Assembly (NCBI GenBank): GCA_023434425.1
Contig: JAEYSS010000287.1
Location: 1-7,696 of the forward strand
Reading direction: 5' to 3'
Source: Pseudomonadota bacterium
GTDB lineage: Bacteria; Pseudomonadota; Alphaproteobacteria; Ferrovibrionales; Ferrovibrionaceae
Length of the DNA stretch: 7,696 bases
Shown here: positions 1 through 7,025 of the stretch, piece after piece
Position numbering within the stretch: position 1 is the stretch's first letter
Layout of the letters: every line of letters starts with the position of its first letter
Program-made: the position numbers and the translations under genes
Notes under the pieces: generated by a model
What the model saw: only the letters and a program-made list of their open reading frames with translations
Databases searched by the model: none
Told to the model about the DNA's origin: nothing

Positions 1-425
1 GTGGTGCCATGCAGGCTGGAGACGCCCGAGGCCAGCATGCCGAAATCCGGCATCGTGGTCTTGCCCAGAAACACGCAGCCGGCCTCGCGCACGCGGGCAG
101 CCGGCGGCGCATCCACCGCGCTCGGGGTCAGGATGGCGGCGGCGGTGCCGACCGGTGTCGGCACACCCTTGCTGGCGATATTCTCCTTCAGCGTGATCGG
201 CACGCCGTCCAGCGGGCTGAGCTGCTGGCCCTTGCGCCAGCGCTGCTCGGAGGCTTTGGCCTGTGCCAGCGCGCCTTCGGGATCGACAACATACATGGCG
301 TTGATCTTCGGCTCCCAGGCCTCGATACGCTTCAGCACGGCCTTGGTCGCCTCGACCGGTGAAATCGCGCCGGTGCGGTAGCCCATCCACAGCTCATGGG
401 CGCTCAGATCGTGCAGATCGGTCAT
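1..425 (-). CDS. Amidase-signature family amidase, N-terminal part (cut by window edge)
   Basis: Amidase-signature enzymes hydrolyse carboxamides to acid plus ammonia or amine with a Ser-cisSer-Lys triad, usually in the cytoplasm. About 141 codons are visible and the gene continues beyond base 1. The segment PLDGVPITLKEN (residues 71-82) is the family's N-terminal hallmark, and K80 is the expected catalytic lysine. The segment GKTTMPDFGM (121-130) followed by a Ser-rich stretch (S133, S136, S137) leads toward the Gly/Ser-rich signature, which lies outside the window. The N-terminus, with DLSAHEL, an SPVEAT helix and INAMYVV, is typical of the family. The ATG at 425-423 follows GCGAGG with a short CAAC spacer. 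It begins 22 nt after the stop of the M20 gene, so it is probably the next cistron of the same operon. The family is clear but the substrate is unknown. Annotations such as GatA or indoleacetamide hydrolase cannot be separated from this fragment. Confidence 0.9.
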   Translation of the reverse strand, partial: MTDLHDLSAHELWMGYRTGAISPVEATKAVLKRIEAWEPKINAMYVVDPEGALAQAKASEQRWRKGQQLSPLDGVPITLKENIASKGVPTPVGTAAAILTPSAVDAPPAARVREAGCVFLGKTTMPDFGMLASGVSSLHGT

Positions 426-447
426 GTTGCCTCGCGAGACGGAAAGT

Positions 448-1737
448 TCAGAGTTTATTGGTGCCGCACCAGCGCGCGGTGAAGGCGGCCAGCACGCCGG
501 CGACTTCCAGCATGCTGTCGATCGACACCCATTCGTCGATACCGTGGATATTGGCGGCGACCGGCCCGTAGCAGGTGGCTGGAATATTGCCGTAGAGATT
601 GAAGAAGCGGGCATCGGTCGTGCCGGTGAAGGCGCTGAAGGCGACCTCGCGGCCGGCCATGGTTTTGTGGCAGTCGGCCAGCGTGGTGACCATCGGCTGG
701 TTGATATCGAGCACGAAGCCTTCGGCCTGGAAACCCTCGTAGATCACCCGGTATTCGATGCTGTTGCTCTGCGGGTGCCGGCGATGCGCCTCGGCGAAAA
801 TCTGCTCGACGGTCTCGCGCACTTCCGCTGGCGTGATGCCGGGATAGAAGCCGAGGCGTAAATCTGCGCGGCAGGCGGTCGGCACCGACGATGCCCATTC
901 GCCACCCTGGATCTTGCCGAGGTTGAAATTCACCGGATGCTCGTGGCGGTGATATTCGGCATGCCGATGCTCCGGGGCATTCCACTTTTGCTCCAGCTTT
1001 TTCAGCTCGCCGAACATGTAGAGCGCGAAATCGATGGCGGCGACGCCGGTATGGGCGACCGAGGCATGCACCGGCTTGCCGGCCACTTCCAGCGCCAGCC
1101 ACATCACGCCCATCTGGGCATGCATGATGCCGTTGAACGGTTCGGGGATAATGGCGGCATCGGCGCGATAGCCCTGCACCAGGCAGGCGAGCGCGCCATT
1201 GCCGGTTCACTCTTCCTCGACCACGGACTGCAGGATGACCTCGGCGGCCGGCTCCAGGCCCATGGCCTTGAGCGCCTTCATCGCAACGATATAGGCAACG
1301 ATGCCGGCCTTCATGTCGCCGGCGCCGCGGCCATAGAGCTTGTCGCCGTCGATCCAGGGCTCAAAGGGCGGCCGGCTCCACAGCTTTTCCGCGCCGACCG
1401 GCACGACGTCGATATGGCCGTTGAAGATCAGCGATTTGCCGCGCGTGGCGCCGCGCGGCCGATGCGTGCCGACGATATTGTGCCGGCCGTCGTAGGAGAC
1501 GATTGAGGGCGAATAGCCTGGATGCTGCTTCAGCGTCGCTTCGTCGATGGCGAATTCATCGACCTGCAGGCCCATATCCTCAAAGACGCCACGCACGAAG
1601 TCCTGCGCGCTCTTCTCGTCGCCCAGAAGCGACGGGCAGCGAACCATGTCGGAGAGCAGCGTCGTCGCCTCATCCCGCAGGCCGGCAACCGCGTCCCTGA
1701 TGTTTGCCGGATCGACATGATCAAGAGTTGCTGACAT
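448..1737 (-). CDS. M20 family metallopeptidase/deacylase (ArgE/DapE-like), interrupted by in-frame TGA at codon 177
   Basis: M20 enzymes use two metal ions to hydrolyse N-acyl or peptide bonds in the cytoplasm. Read through one TGA, this frame encodes 429 residues, normal for the ArgE/DapE deacylase group. Catalytic features in order are NGHIDVVP with ligand H108 and D110, GRGAGDMKAG with bridging D141, the EEE run with base E175 and ligand E176, PEP with ligand E199, a dimerisation-domain His in KPVHAS (H224), GTTDARFF (372-379), and C-terminal ligand H398. The TGA (1209-1207) follows E176; the sequence then resumes TGNGALAC in the same frame without other damage. If translation stops there, the 176-residue product lacks E199 and H398 and should be inactive. 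A GTG at 1179 could open a downstream ORF but has no Shine-Dalgarno. The ATG at 1737 follows GGGAG with good spacing. It could be a recent pseudogene, a sequencing error, or a selenocysteine/readthrough gene. Confidence 0.88.
1161..1198 (-). other. Two-tier stem-loop 9 nt downstream of the TGA (weak SECIS-like candidate)
   Basis: On the mRNA strand, counting from the base after UGA, the arm GGCGCG (+10 to +15) pairs perfectly with CGCGCC (+40 to +45), extended by one U-G pair (+9/+46). Inside an asymmetric internal loop (CUCG against GCUAU), CCUGC (+20 to +24) pairs with GCAGG (+30 to +34). The apical loop is CUGGU. Bacterial SECIS hairpins lie inside the coding region just after UGA with a similar apical distance, and E. 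coli fdhF has GGUC in its loop. Here GGU is present, but the first two loop bases are C and U, and no clear bulged U is seen. In GC-rich coding sequence such pairing can be accidental. Confidence 0.25.
1207..1209 (-). other. In-frame TGA codon inside M20 gene (candidate Sec codon or nonsense mutation)
   Basis: The complementary-strand codon is TGA between GAG (E176) and ACC (T178). Frames before and after are identical: 1737 to 1209 is 176 codons exactly. From memory, close ArgE/DapE-type deacylases read EEECTGNG here, so a single third-base change TGC to TGA explains it. The same alignment of UGA with Cys in homologues is the classic sign of selenocysteine. The residue directly follows the metal ligand E176, close to the active site. 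The homologue Cys is recalled, not computed. Confidence 0.6.
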
Positions 1738-1767
1738 CGCATTCTCCCGCGGCGGTGAAATTGAGGG

Positions 1768-3381
1768 CTAGACCGCCCGTTCTGCCTCGAGCCAGTGGCG
1801 ACCCGGCAGCGCCGCAAAGAGCTGCTGGGTATATTCGTGCTGCGGTGCTGCGAAGAGCTGCGCCGTCTCGGCGAATTCCACGATCTTGCCCCGTTGCATC
1901 ACGGCGATTCGGTCGCATAGGCGCGCCGCCACGCGCAGATCGTGGGTGATGAACAGGATGGCGATACCAAACTGGTCGCGGATGCTTTCCAGCAGATCCA
2001 GCACCTGCGCCTGCACCGAGACGTCCAGCGCCGACACTGCCTCGTCGGCAACCAGGATTTCAGGCTCCATGGCCAGTGCGCGCGCGATCGCCAGGCGCTG
2101 GCGCTGGCCGCCGGAGAATTGATGCGGATAACGGTCGAGCGCATTGGCGTCGATCCCGACGATGCTGAGCAGCTTGCGGGCGCGCTCCAGCGCCTCGGCC
2201 CGCGGCGTGCCGTAATTCAGCGGCCCTTCGATGATCGACTGCGCCACGGTGCGGCGCGGATTGAGCGAACGATACGGATCCTGGAACACCACCTGGATGC
2301 GCCGCCGGAAGGGATGCAGCTGTCGCACGTTCATCGAGGCGATATCGGTGTCGTCCAGCAATACCTTGCCGCCAGTCGGGTCGATCAGGCGGGCGACGCA
2401 GCGCGCCGCCGTCGATTTGCCCGAGCCCGATTCGCCGACGATGCCAAGAGTTTGCCCCTTGTAGAGTTTGAGTTCGATGCCGTCCACCGCGCGCACCTCG
2501 CGCACGCCCTTGAACAGGCTGCGGGTGACGTAAAGCTTGCTCAGATCCTGCGCCTCCAGCACCGGCTCGGCGGTGATCGGCGTTGCCTGACGCGGCTTCA
2601 GGCGCGGCACGGCGTTGATCAGCATCTTGGTATACTCATGCTGCGGCCGGTACAGTACATCGTCGGTCTTGCCGGCTTCCACCACCTCGCCGTAACGCAT
2701 CACCACCACGCGGTCGGCGATATCGGCCACCACGCCGAAGTCATGGGTTATGAACAGCACGCCGGTGCCGCGCGTCTGCTGCAACTCGCGTAGCAGCAGC
2801 AGGATCTGCGCCTGCGTCGTCACATCCAGCGCCGTGGTCGGCTCATCGGCGATCAGCAAGGCAGGTTCCAGGGCCAGCGCCATGGCGATCATCACGCGCT
2901 GGCGCTGCCCGCCGGACAGCTGATGCGGATAGGCATTCATCAATCGCGCCGGATCTGGCAGGTGCACGTCGGCGAAAAGCTGCTGCACGCGCTCTTCGGC
3001 GCTGACACCCTTGCCCTTCCAGTTGTGCGCTTTCAGAAGTTCGATCACCTGCTCGCCGACGCGATGCACCGGATTGAGGGCCGTCATCGGCTCCTGGAAG
3101 ATCATCGACATGCGGCTGCCGCGGAGGTCGCGGAGGCGGGCTTTCGAAGCCTTGCGCAGATCCTCGCCTTCCAGCCGGATATCGCCGCTGACGATGGGCA
3201 GGCTGCCCAGCCCCATCACCGTGCTGGCGGTGACCGATTTCCCTGAGCCGGACTCGCCGACAAGACAGACGATCTCTCCCGGCATGACATCGAAGCTGAC
3301 TTTCTGGACAGCCAGATTGCGGTCGCCGCCCTTGGGCAGGGCAACCGAGAGGTCTTTCACGCTGAGAACAGGCGCGGTCAT
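1768..3381 (-). CDS. Fused dipeptide/oligopeptide ABC transporter ATPase (DppD-DppF type)
   Basis: This 537-residue protein joins two ABC ATPase domains, matching the YejF/GsiA layout in which one polypeptide replaces the DppD and DppF pair. It binds the cytoplasmic face of the permeases and powers import. The first domain has Walker A GESGSGKS (42-49), Q-loop Q96, signature LSGGQ (155-159), Walker B LLIADE (175-180) and switch H213. The second has Walker A GESGSGKST (316-324), Q367, FSGGQ (422-426), ILVADE (442-447) and H480. Both sites therefore look competent. Each half ends with a PQHEYT segment (247-252 and 513-518), the C-terminal extension of peptide-type ATPases. The cysteine cluster found after this extension in some DppD/OppD proteins is not visible. 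The ATG at 3381 lies 3 nt after the DppC stop, with a G-run (GGGGGC) about 8 nt upstream. It ends 30 nt before the M20 start. Confidence 0.97.
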   Translation of the reverse strand: MTAPVLSVKDLSVALPKGGDRNLAVQKVSFDVMPGEIVCLVGESGSGKSVTASTVMGLGSLPIVSGDIRLEGEDLRKASKARLRDLRGSRMSMIFQEPMTALNPVHRVGEQVIELLKAHNWKGKGVSAEERVQQLFADVHLPDPARLMNAYPHQLSGGQRQRVMIAMALALEPALLIADEPTTALDVTTQAQILLLLRELQQTRGTGVLFITHDFGVVADIADRVVVMRYGEVVEAGKTDDVLYRPQHEYTKMLINAVPRLKPRQATPITAEPVLEAQDLSKLYVTRSLFKGVREVRAVDGIELKLYKGQTLGIVGESGSGKSTAARCVARLIDPTGGKVLLDDTDIASMNVRQLHPFRRRIQVVFQDPYRSLNPRRTVAQSIIEGPLNYGTPRAEALERARKLLSIVGIDANALDRYPHQFSGGQRQRLAIARALAMEPEILVADEAVSALDVSVQAQVLDLLESIRDQFGIAILFITHDLRVAARLCDRIAVMQRGKIVEFAETAQLFAAPQHEYTQQLFAALPGRHWLEAERAV

Positions 3382-3384
3382 CTT

Positions 3385-4227
3385 TTATGCCCCCAACCGC
3401 TTTTTCATGCGCGGATCGAGCGTGTCGCGCAGACCATCGCCGAGAATATTCACGGCCAGAATGGTGACGGCCAGGAAGCCGCCGGGGAACAGGATGATCC
3501 AGGGCGCGCGCTGAAACACCGCGCGACCCTCGGCGATGATATTGCCCCAGGTCGGGATTTCCGGTGGCAGGCCGGCACCCAGGAAGCTCAGGATGGCCTC
3601 AACCAGGATGGCCGAAGCGCAGATATACGTGCCCTGCACGATCAGCGGCGCGATGGTGTTGGGCAGGATGTGCTGGATCAGGATCTTGGCCGTCGGCGTG
3701 CCGAGGCCGACTGCCGCTTCCACATAGGGTTCTTCGCGGATCGACAGCACCACGCCGCGCACCAGTCGCGCCACACGCGGGATTTCCGGAATCACGATGG
3801 CGACGATGACCGTCAGCAGCGATGCGCCGCTCAGCGAGACCAGCGCAATCGCCAGCAGGATGCCGGGAATCGCCATGATGCCGTCCATGGCACGCATCAT
3901 CGGCCCGTCGAGCCAGCGGATATAGCCGGCCAGCAGGCCGATCAGCAGGCCAATGGAGATGGAAATGCTGGCAACGACAGCGCTGACCAGCAGCGAGATG
4001 CGGGCGCCATGCACGACGCGGGTCCAGACGTCGCGGCCCAGCATGTCGGTGCCCATCAGGAATTCTTCGGAAGGGCCACGCAGGCGGAAACGCGGCGCAA
4101 TGCTGCCGGGGTCGAATCCGGTCAGCAGCGGCGCGATCAGCGCGACGATCAGCAGCACGACGAGAATGCCGCCGCCGATCAATACGGATGGATTGCGGAA
4201 GGCCGCATGCTGAAAAACTTGCCGCAT
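3385..4227 (-). CDS. dppC: Peptide ABC transporter permease, DppC type
   Basis: This 280-residue inner-membrane permease pairs with the DppB-type subunit to form the translocation channel. Hydrophobic segments lie near residues 17-38, 77-101, 113-135, 136-149, 199-220 and 246-264, giving the six-helix layout of DppC. The EAA coupling loop (about 170-190, EAAVGLGTPTAKI then HILPN) contacts the ATPase. Other family marks are FLMGTDMLGRDVW (57-68), ILSFLGAGLPP (212-222), PTWGNII (225-231) and the closing LGDGLRDTLDPR (262-273). The ATG at 4227 is 2 nt after the DppB stop and has only a distant CAGGA upstream, so translational coupling is likely. The gene symbol names the family only. The solute may not be a dipeptide. 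Confidence 0.96.
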   Translation of the reverse strand: MRQVFQHAAFRNPSVLIGGGILVVLLIVALIAPLLTGFDPGSIAPRFRLRGPSEEFLMGTDMLGRDVWTRVVHGARISLLVSAVVASISISIGLLIGLLAGYIRWLDGPMMRAMDGIMAIPGILLAIALVSLSGASLLTVIVAIVIPEIPRVARLVRGVVLSIREEPYVEAAVGLGTPTAKILIQHILPNTIAPLIVQGTYICASAILVEAILSFLGAGLPPEIPTWGNIIAEGRAVFQRAPWIILFPGGFLAVTILAVNILGDGLRDTLDPRMKKRLGA

Positions 4228-4229
4228 GG

Positions 4230-5171
4230 TCAGTAACGAATCCTGGGGTCGAGTACGACATAGGCGACGTCGATCGCCAGGTTGATGAGCACATAGACAC
4301 CGGAGAACACCAGGATCACGCCCTGGATGATGGGATAATCGCGGGCGAGCACGGCATCCACCACCAGGCGGCCGATACCGGGAATATTGAACACCGTTTC
4401 GGTAATCACCACGCCACCGATCAGCAGTGCGAAGCCGATGCCGATCACCGAGACGATCGGAATGGCAGCGTTGCGCAGGGCGTGTTTCACCAGCACAACG
4501 TGTTCCTTCAGGCCCTTGGCATGGGCGGTACGAATGTAATCCTCGTTCAGCACTTCCAGCATTGCCGTACGGGTGATGCGCGCGAACAGCGCGATATAGA
4601 TGAAGCTGAGGGTGACCGTGGGCAGGGCGATGCGCTCCAGGAAGGCCGGCAGGCCATCACGGATCGAGGCGAAGCCCTGCGCCGGGAACAGGTCGAGCTT
4701 CATCGAGAAGACATAGACCATGATATAGCCCAGCACGAAAACCGGGATCGAAAAGCCGGCCACCGACAGCGCCATGATGCCGCGGTCGAACCAACTGCCG
4801 TGTTTCCAGGCTGCCAAAATTCCCATCGGTACCGCGACGAGGATGGCGAAGAGCAGCGTGGTCAGCGCCAGCGACATGGTCGGCTCGATGCGCTGGCCGA
4901 TCATCATGGTAACGGGCTGCTTGGACAGCACCGATTTACCGAGATCGCCCTGCGCCAGCTGGCCGATCCAGGTAACGAACTGCTCGGGGATCGGCCGGTC
5001 GAGGCCGAGATCGGCGCGAATGGCGGCAATGGTTTCCGCAGTCGCCGTATCTCCGGCAAGGATGGCGGCCGGGTCGCCCGGGCTCAGACGCAGCAGCAGG
5101 AAAACGAAAATGGCCACCACCCCCATGACGGGGATGGCGGCCAGCAGACGAGAAAGGATGAGACGCAACAT
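4230..5171 (-). CDS. dppB: Peptide ABC transporter permease, DppB type
   Basis: This 313-residue inner-membrane permease is the DppB-type partner in the importer. The N-terminus MLRLILSRLL followed by a helix (about 9-29) and LSPGDPA (29-35) is diagnostic for the family. Further helices lie near 99-121, 132-155, 183-203, 234-256 and 284-305. The segment GDLGKS (75-80) and the EAA coupling loop with DYIRTAHAKGL (211-221) and HALRNA (230-235) are conserved, as are FNIPGIGRL (261-269) and the ending LDPRIRY (307-313). The start at 5171 is set by the family N-terminus. No good Shine-Dalgarno precedes it. It follows the binding-protein gene after 44 nt and overlaps neither neighbour. Confidence 0.96.
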   Translation of the reverse strand: MLRLILSRLLAAIPVMGVVAIFVFLLLRLSPGDPAAILAGDTATAETIAAIRADLGLDRPIPEQFVTWIGQLAQGDLGKSVLSKQPVTMMIGQRIEPTMSLALTTLLFAILVAVPMGILAAWKHGSWFDRGIMALSVAGFSIPVFVLGYIMVYVFSMKLDLFPAQGFASIRDGLPAFLERIALPTVTLSFIYIALFARITRTAMLEVLNEDYIRTAHAKGLKEHVVLVKHALRNAAIPIVSVIGIGFALLIGGVVITETVFNIPGIGRLVVDAVLARDYPIIQGVILVFSGVYVLINLAIDVAYVVLDPRIRY

Positions 5172-5215
5172 GGGTGAAAACTACGCAACAATCATGCCAG
5201 CGTCTCGCTCCAGTC

Positions 5216-6817
5216 TTACTTCTTTTCGATGTTCCACAAGACGTAAGCCGCGCTGGGCAGGTTACCGACCACATTCTTGCGAATCGCCGACGGTTGGAAA
5301 TACTCGCCCAGCGGGATGTAGTGCACCATTTCGTACAGGCGCTTCTGCACGGCTTCGGCGATGGCCTTCTGCTTGGCGGCGTCCGGCTCACGGGCATAGT
5401 CGTCACGCAGCTTCTCGATGACCGGATCTTCGGTCCAGCCGAAGAAGCCGCCCTGCTTGCCCAGGCCCTTGGTGCCCGCATTGGCGATCGGGTTCATCAT
5501 ATCGGCCGTGCCCCAGGCGGTGTGGAAGATGTGCCAGCCACCCTGATCGATCGGGTCCATCTTGGCGCGGCGGCCGACCAGCGTCTGCCAGTCCATCGAC
5601 TGCACCTCGATATTCATGCCGATGGCACGCAGCAGCGGCGCCGAGACCAGCGGCAGCTGATTGATGCTGTTCAGGTCGGTCGGCGCCATGATGACGATCT
5701 TCTCGCCCTTGTAGCCGCTTTCGGCCAGCATCTTCTTGGCCTTGGCGACGTCAGCCTTCTTGGTGCCAACTGCGCCGGCCTCGGTCGCCAGCGGGCTGGA
5801 GCAGCCGAAGATCGCGCCGCAGACCTTGTAATATTCCGGATCGCCGACCTGGGCGGCCAGATAGTCTTCCTGCTGGATGGCATGCAGCACGGCCTGGCGG
5901 ACCTTTACGTTGTCCAGCGGCGGCTGCAGCCAGTTCATGCGCAGCATGTAATTCATGCCGAGCGGCTGCAGATTGCGGATGTCGATATCCTTGTTCTTCT
6001 TCAGCTCCGGCAGCAGGTCGAAGGCCGGCTGTTCCCAGATATCGACCTCGCCCTTGATCAGGGCATTCATGGCCGTCTGCGGGTCGGCAATCGTCAACCA
6101 CTCGACACGATCCACCTTGGCGACCTTGCCGCCGCTGGTGTTACTGGCCGGTTCGCTGCGCGGCTTGTAATCGGGGTTCTTCTCGTAGACCACCTTCACG
6201 CCGGGCTGGAACTCAGCCTTGACGAAGCGGAACGGGCCGGACCCGATTTCTTCCGGAACATTCTGGCTGGCCGGGGTTGCCGCAATGCGTGCCGGCATGA
6301 TGAAGGGCACGTTCGAACTCGGCTTGCCGAGCGAATCGAGCACCAGGCCATAGGGCTCCTTCAGCACGAGCTGGAAGGTCTTGGCGTCGACTTCCTTCCA
6401 TTCCTTGGTGTAGCTGAACAGCTTCTGGCCCATCGTATCGTTCTTGCCCCAGCGCGCCAGCGAGGCAATGACGTCGGCCGAGGTGACGGGCGCACCGTCA
6501 TGGAATTTCAGGCCATCACGCAGCGTGAAGGTATAGGTCAGCTTGTCGCCGCTGACCTCGTGCTTCTCGACCATCTGCGGCTTGACCTGCATCTTGTCGT
6601 CCACGCTGAACAGCGTGTCGTAGATCATGTAGCCATGATTGCGCGACATGAAGGCGGTGGTCAGGATCGGATCGGTGACGCGCAGGCCGGCATGCGGGAT
6701 GAAGCGCAGGGTCTTCTTGTCCTGTGCCACGGCATCCGCAGCGGCGCCGGCCAGCAGGCCGAGGCCGATACTCAGGCCAATGGCGGATACGAACATTTGG
6801 AATCGACGCGAACGCAT
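5216..6817 (-). CDS. Periplasmic solute-binding protein, family 5 (peptide/nickel/opine type)
   Basis: This first gene of the operon encodes the periplasmic receptor that delivers solute to the permeases. With the chosen start it is 533 residues, normal for the family. An MRSRRF basic head, a hydrophobic core (about 9-29) and ADAVAQ form a Sec signal peptide, with cleavage likely after A31. No lipobox Cys is seen. The hallmark FTLRDGLKFHDGAPVTSADV (97-116) and IGSGPFRF (191-198) place it in SBP_bac_5. C333 and C339 may form a disulfide near the hinge region. The ATG at 6817 was preferred because AAGGGGGAG lies just upstream. The longer in-frame ATG at 6835 adds six residues, places that Shine-Dalgarno inside the coding region, and lacks its own. 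Ligand type cannot be inferred safely. Confidence 0.96.
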   Translation of the reverse strand: MRSRRFQMFVSAIGLSIGLGLLAGAAADAVAQDKKTLRFIPHAGLRVTDPILTTAFMSRNHGYMIYDTLFSVDDKMQVKPQMVEKHEVSGDKLTYTFTLRDGLKFHDGAPVTSADVIASLARWGKNDTMGQKLFSYTKEWKEVDAKTFQLVLKEPYGLVLDSLGKPSSNVPFIMPARIAATPASQNVPEEIGSGPFRFVKAEFQPGVKVVYEKNPDYKPRSEPASNTSGGKVAKVDRVEWLTIADPQTAMNALIKGEVDIWEQPAFDLLPELKKNKDIDIRNLQPLGMNYMLRMNWLQPPLDNVKVRQAVLHAIQQEDYLAAQVGDPEYYKVCGAIFGCSSPLATEAGAVGTKKADVAKAKKMLAESGYKGEKIVIMAPTDLNSINQLPLVSAPLLRAIGMNIEVQSMDWQTLVGRRAKMDPIDQGGWHIFHTAWGTADMMNPIANAGTKGLGKQGGFFGWTEDPVIEKLRDDYAREPDAAKQKAIAEAVQKRLYEMVHYIPLGEYFQPSAIRKNVVGNLPSAAYVLWNIEKK

Positions 6818-6854
6818 AGCACTCCCCCTTGTCATTGTTTGATCGCTAATGAAA

Positions 6855-6883
6855 GCTGATCATGGTCGATGGGTCGCGGTCAA
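6855..6883 (-). promoter_or_regulatory. Candidate sigma70-type promoter for the transporter operon
   Basis: On the minus strand TTGACC (6883-6878) matches the -35 consensus at five of six positions. After a 17-nt spacer comes ATCAGC (6860-6855), a poor -10 match. The spacing puts the predicted start about 30 nt before the binding-protein ATG. The left copy of the 16-mer repeat overlaps the spacer and -10, where a repressor could act. The weak -10 keeps confidence low. Confidence 0.3.
6857..6872 (+). repeat. Left copy of an imperfect 16-bp direct repeat, possible operator half
   Basis: The sequence TGATCATGGTCGATGG matches TGATCCATGTCGATGG at 6979-6994 in 13 of 16 positions. The mismatches are confined to positions 6-8, so the pattern is TGATC-N3-GTCGATGG. 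It overlaps the candidate operon promoter. It may be a regulator-binding site or a chance similarity. Confidence 0.3.
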
Positions 6884-6978
6884 GGGAAGTTTGCCTTTCT
6901 GTCGAGCAGTTGCGTCTTTGCCGTTTCGCTGTGCAGCATGCCCGTTGCCATGGCGTCTGCGGCATAACCCGGAGACAT

Positions 6979-6994
6979 TGATCCATGTCGATGG
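6979..6994 (+). repeat. Right copy of the imperfect 16-bp direct repeat
   Basis: This copy reads TGATCCATGTCGATGG and lies 31 nt before the MlrC-like start. It contains the internal dyad CCAT-N4-ATGG, and its last two bases overlap the GGTTC/GAACC palindrome. Its position near the second gene, with the other copy near the first, is what a shared divergent regulator would need. Confidence 0.3.
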
Positions 6995-7004
6995 TTCGTG
7001 AACC
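6993..7004. promoter_or_regulatory. 12-bp palindrome GGTTC-GT-GAACC, candidate operator
   Basis: Perfect 5-bp arms surround a 2-bp centre, 21 nt before the MlrC-like ATG and just upstream of its Shine-Dalgarno. Size and symmetry suit a dimeric helix-turn-helix repressor. It is too short for a terminator and lacks a T-run. The binding protein is unknown. Confidence 0.3.
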
Positions 7005-7009
7005 TTAGC

Positions 7010-7015
7010 GAGGGA
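7010..7015 (+). promoter_or_regulatory. Shine-Dalgarno for the MlrC-like gene
   Basis: GAGGGA lies 10 nt upstream of the ATG at 7026. The spacing is slightly long, but no closer ribosome-binding site and no better in-frame start is seen. Confidence 0.5.
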
Positions 7016-7025
7016 AATTGGTTCG

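Larger units (their letters stand above)
6818..7025. promoter_or_regulatory. Divergent intergenic control region between the transporter operon and the MlrC-like gene
   Basis: These 208 nt separate two diverging genes and should carry both promoters. I see no convincing ORF or RNA gene. The region contains a -35-like element for the leftward operon, two near-copies of a 16-mer 122 nt apart, and a GGTTC/GAACC palindrome close to the rightward gene. No rightward -35/-10 pair stood out. The arrangement would suit one regulator controlling both directions, but no regulator gene is visible in the window. Confidence 0.6.

Noticed and set aside
448..1179. GTG at 1179 as the start of a separate 243-residue gene
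   Set aside because: It starts in the middle of the M20 fold, has no Shine-Dalgarno, and is exactly in frame with the upstream half.
1942..2793. Plus-strand open frame of 283 codons across the fused ATPase
   Set aside because: It is a shadow of a gene with two complete ABC motif sets.
4188..5177. Plus-strand open frame of 329 codons across the DppB-type gene
   Set aside because: It is antisense to a well-matched permease, with low-complexity His/Asp/Gln-rich composition and no domain.
5191..5207. Small dyad in the gap between binding protein and permease (AGCG-AGA-CGCT) as a terminator or attenuator
   Set aside because: The stem is only 4 bp with no following U-run.
6818..6835. Upstream ATG at 6835 as the start of the binding protein
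   Set aside because: It lacks its own ribosome-binding site, while the strong AAGGGGGAG fits the ATG at 6817 and gives a cleaner signal peptide.
5174..6859. Plus-strand open frame of 561 codons across the binding-protein gene
   Set aside because: It lies antisense to a clear family-5 binding protein, is rich in H, D, R and Q as expected for a shadow of GC-rich coding DNA, and shows no recognisable domain.
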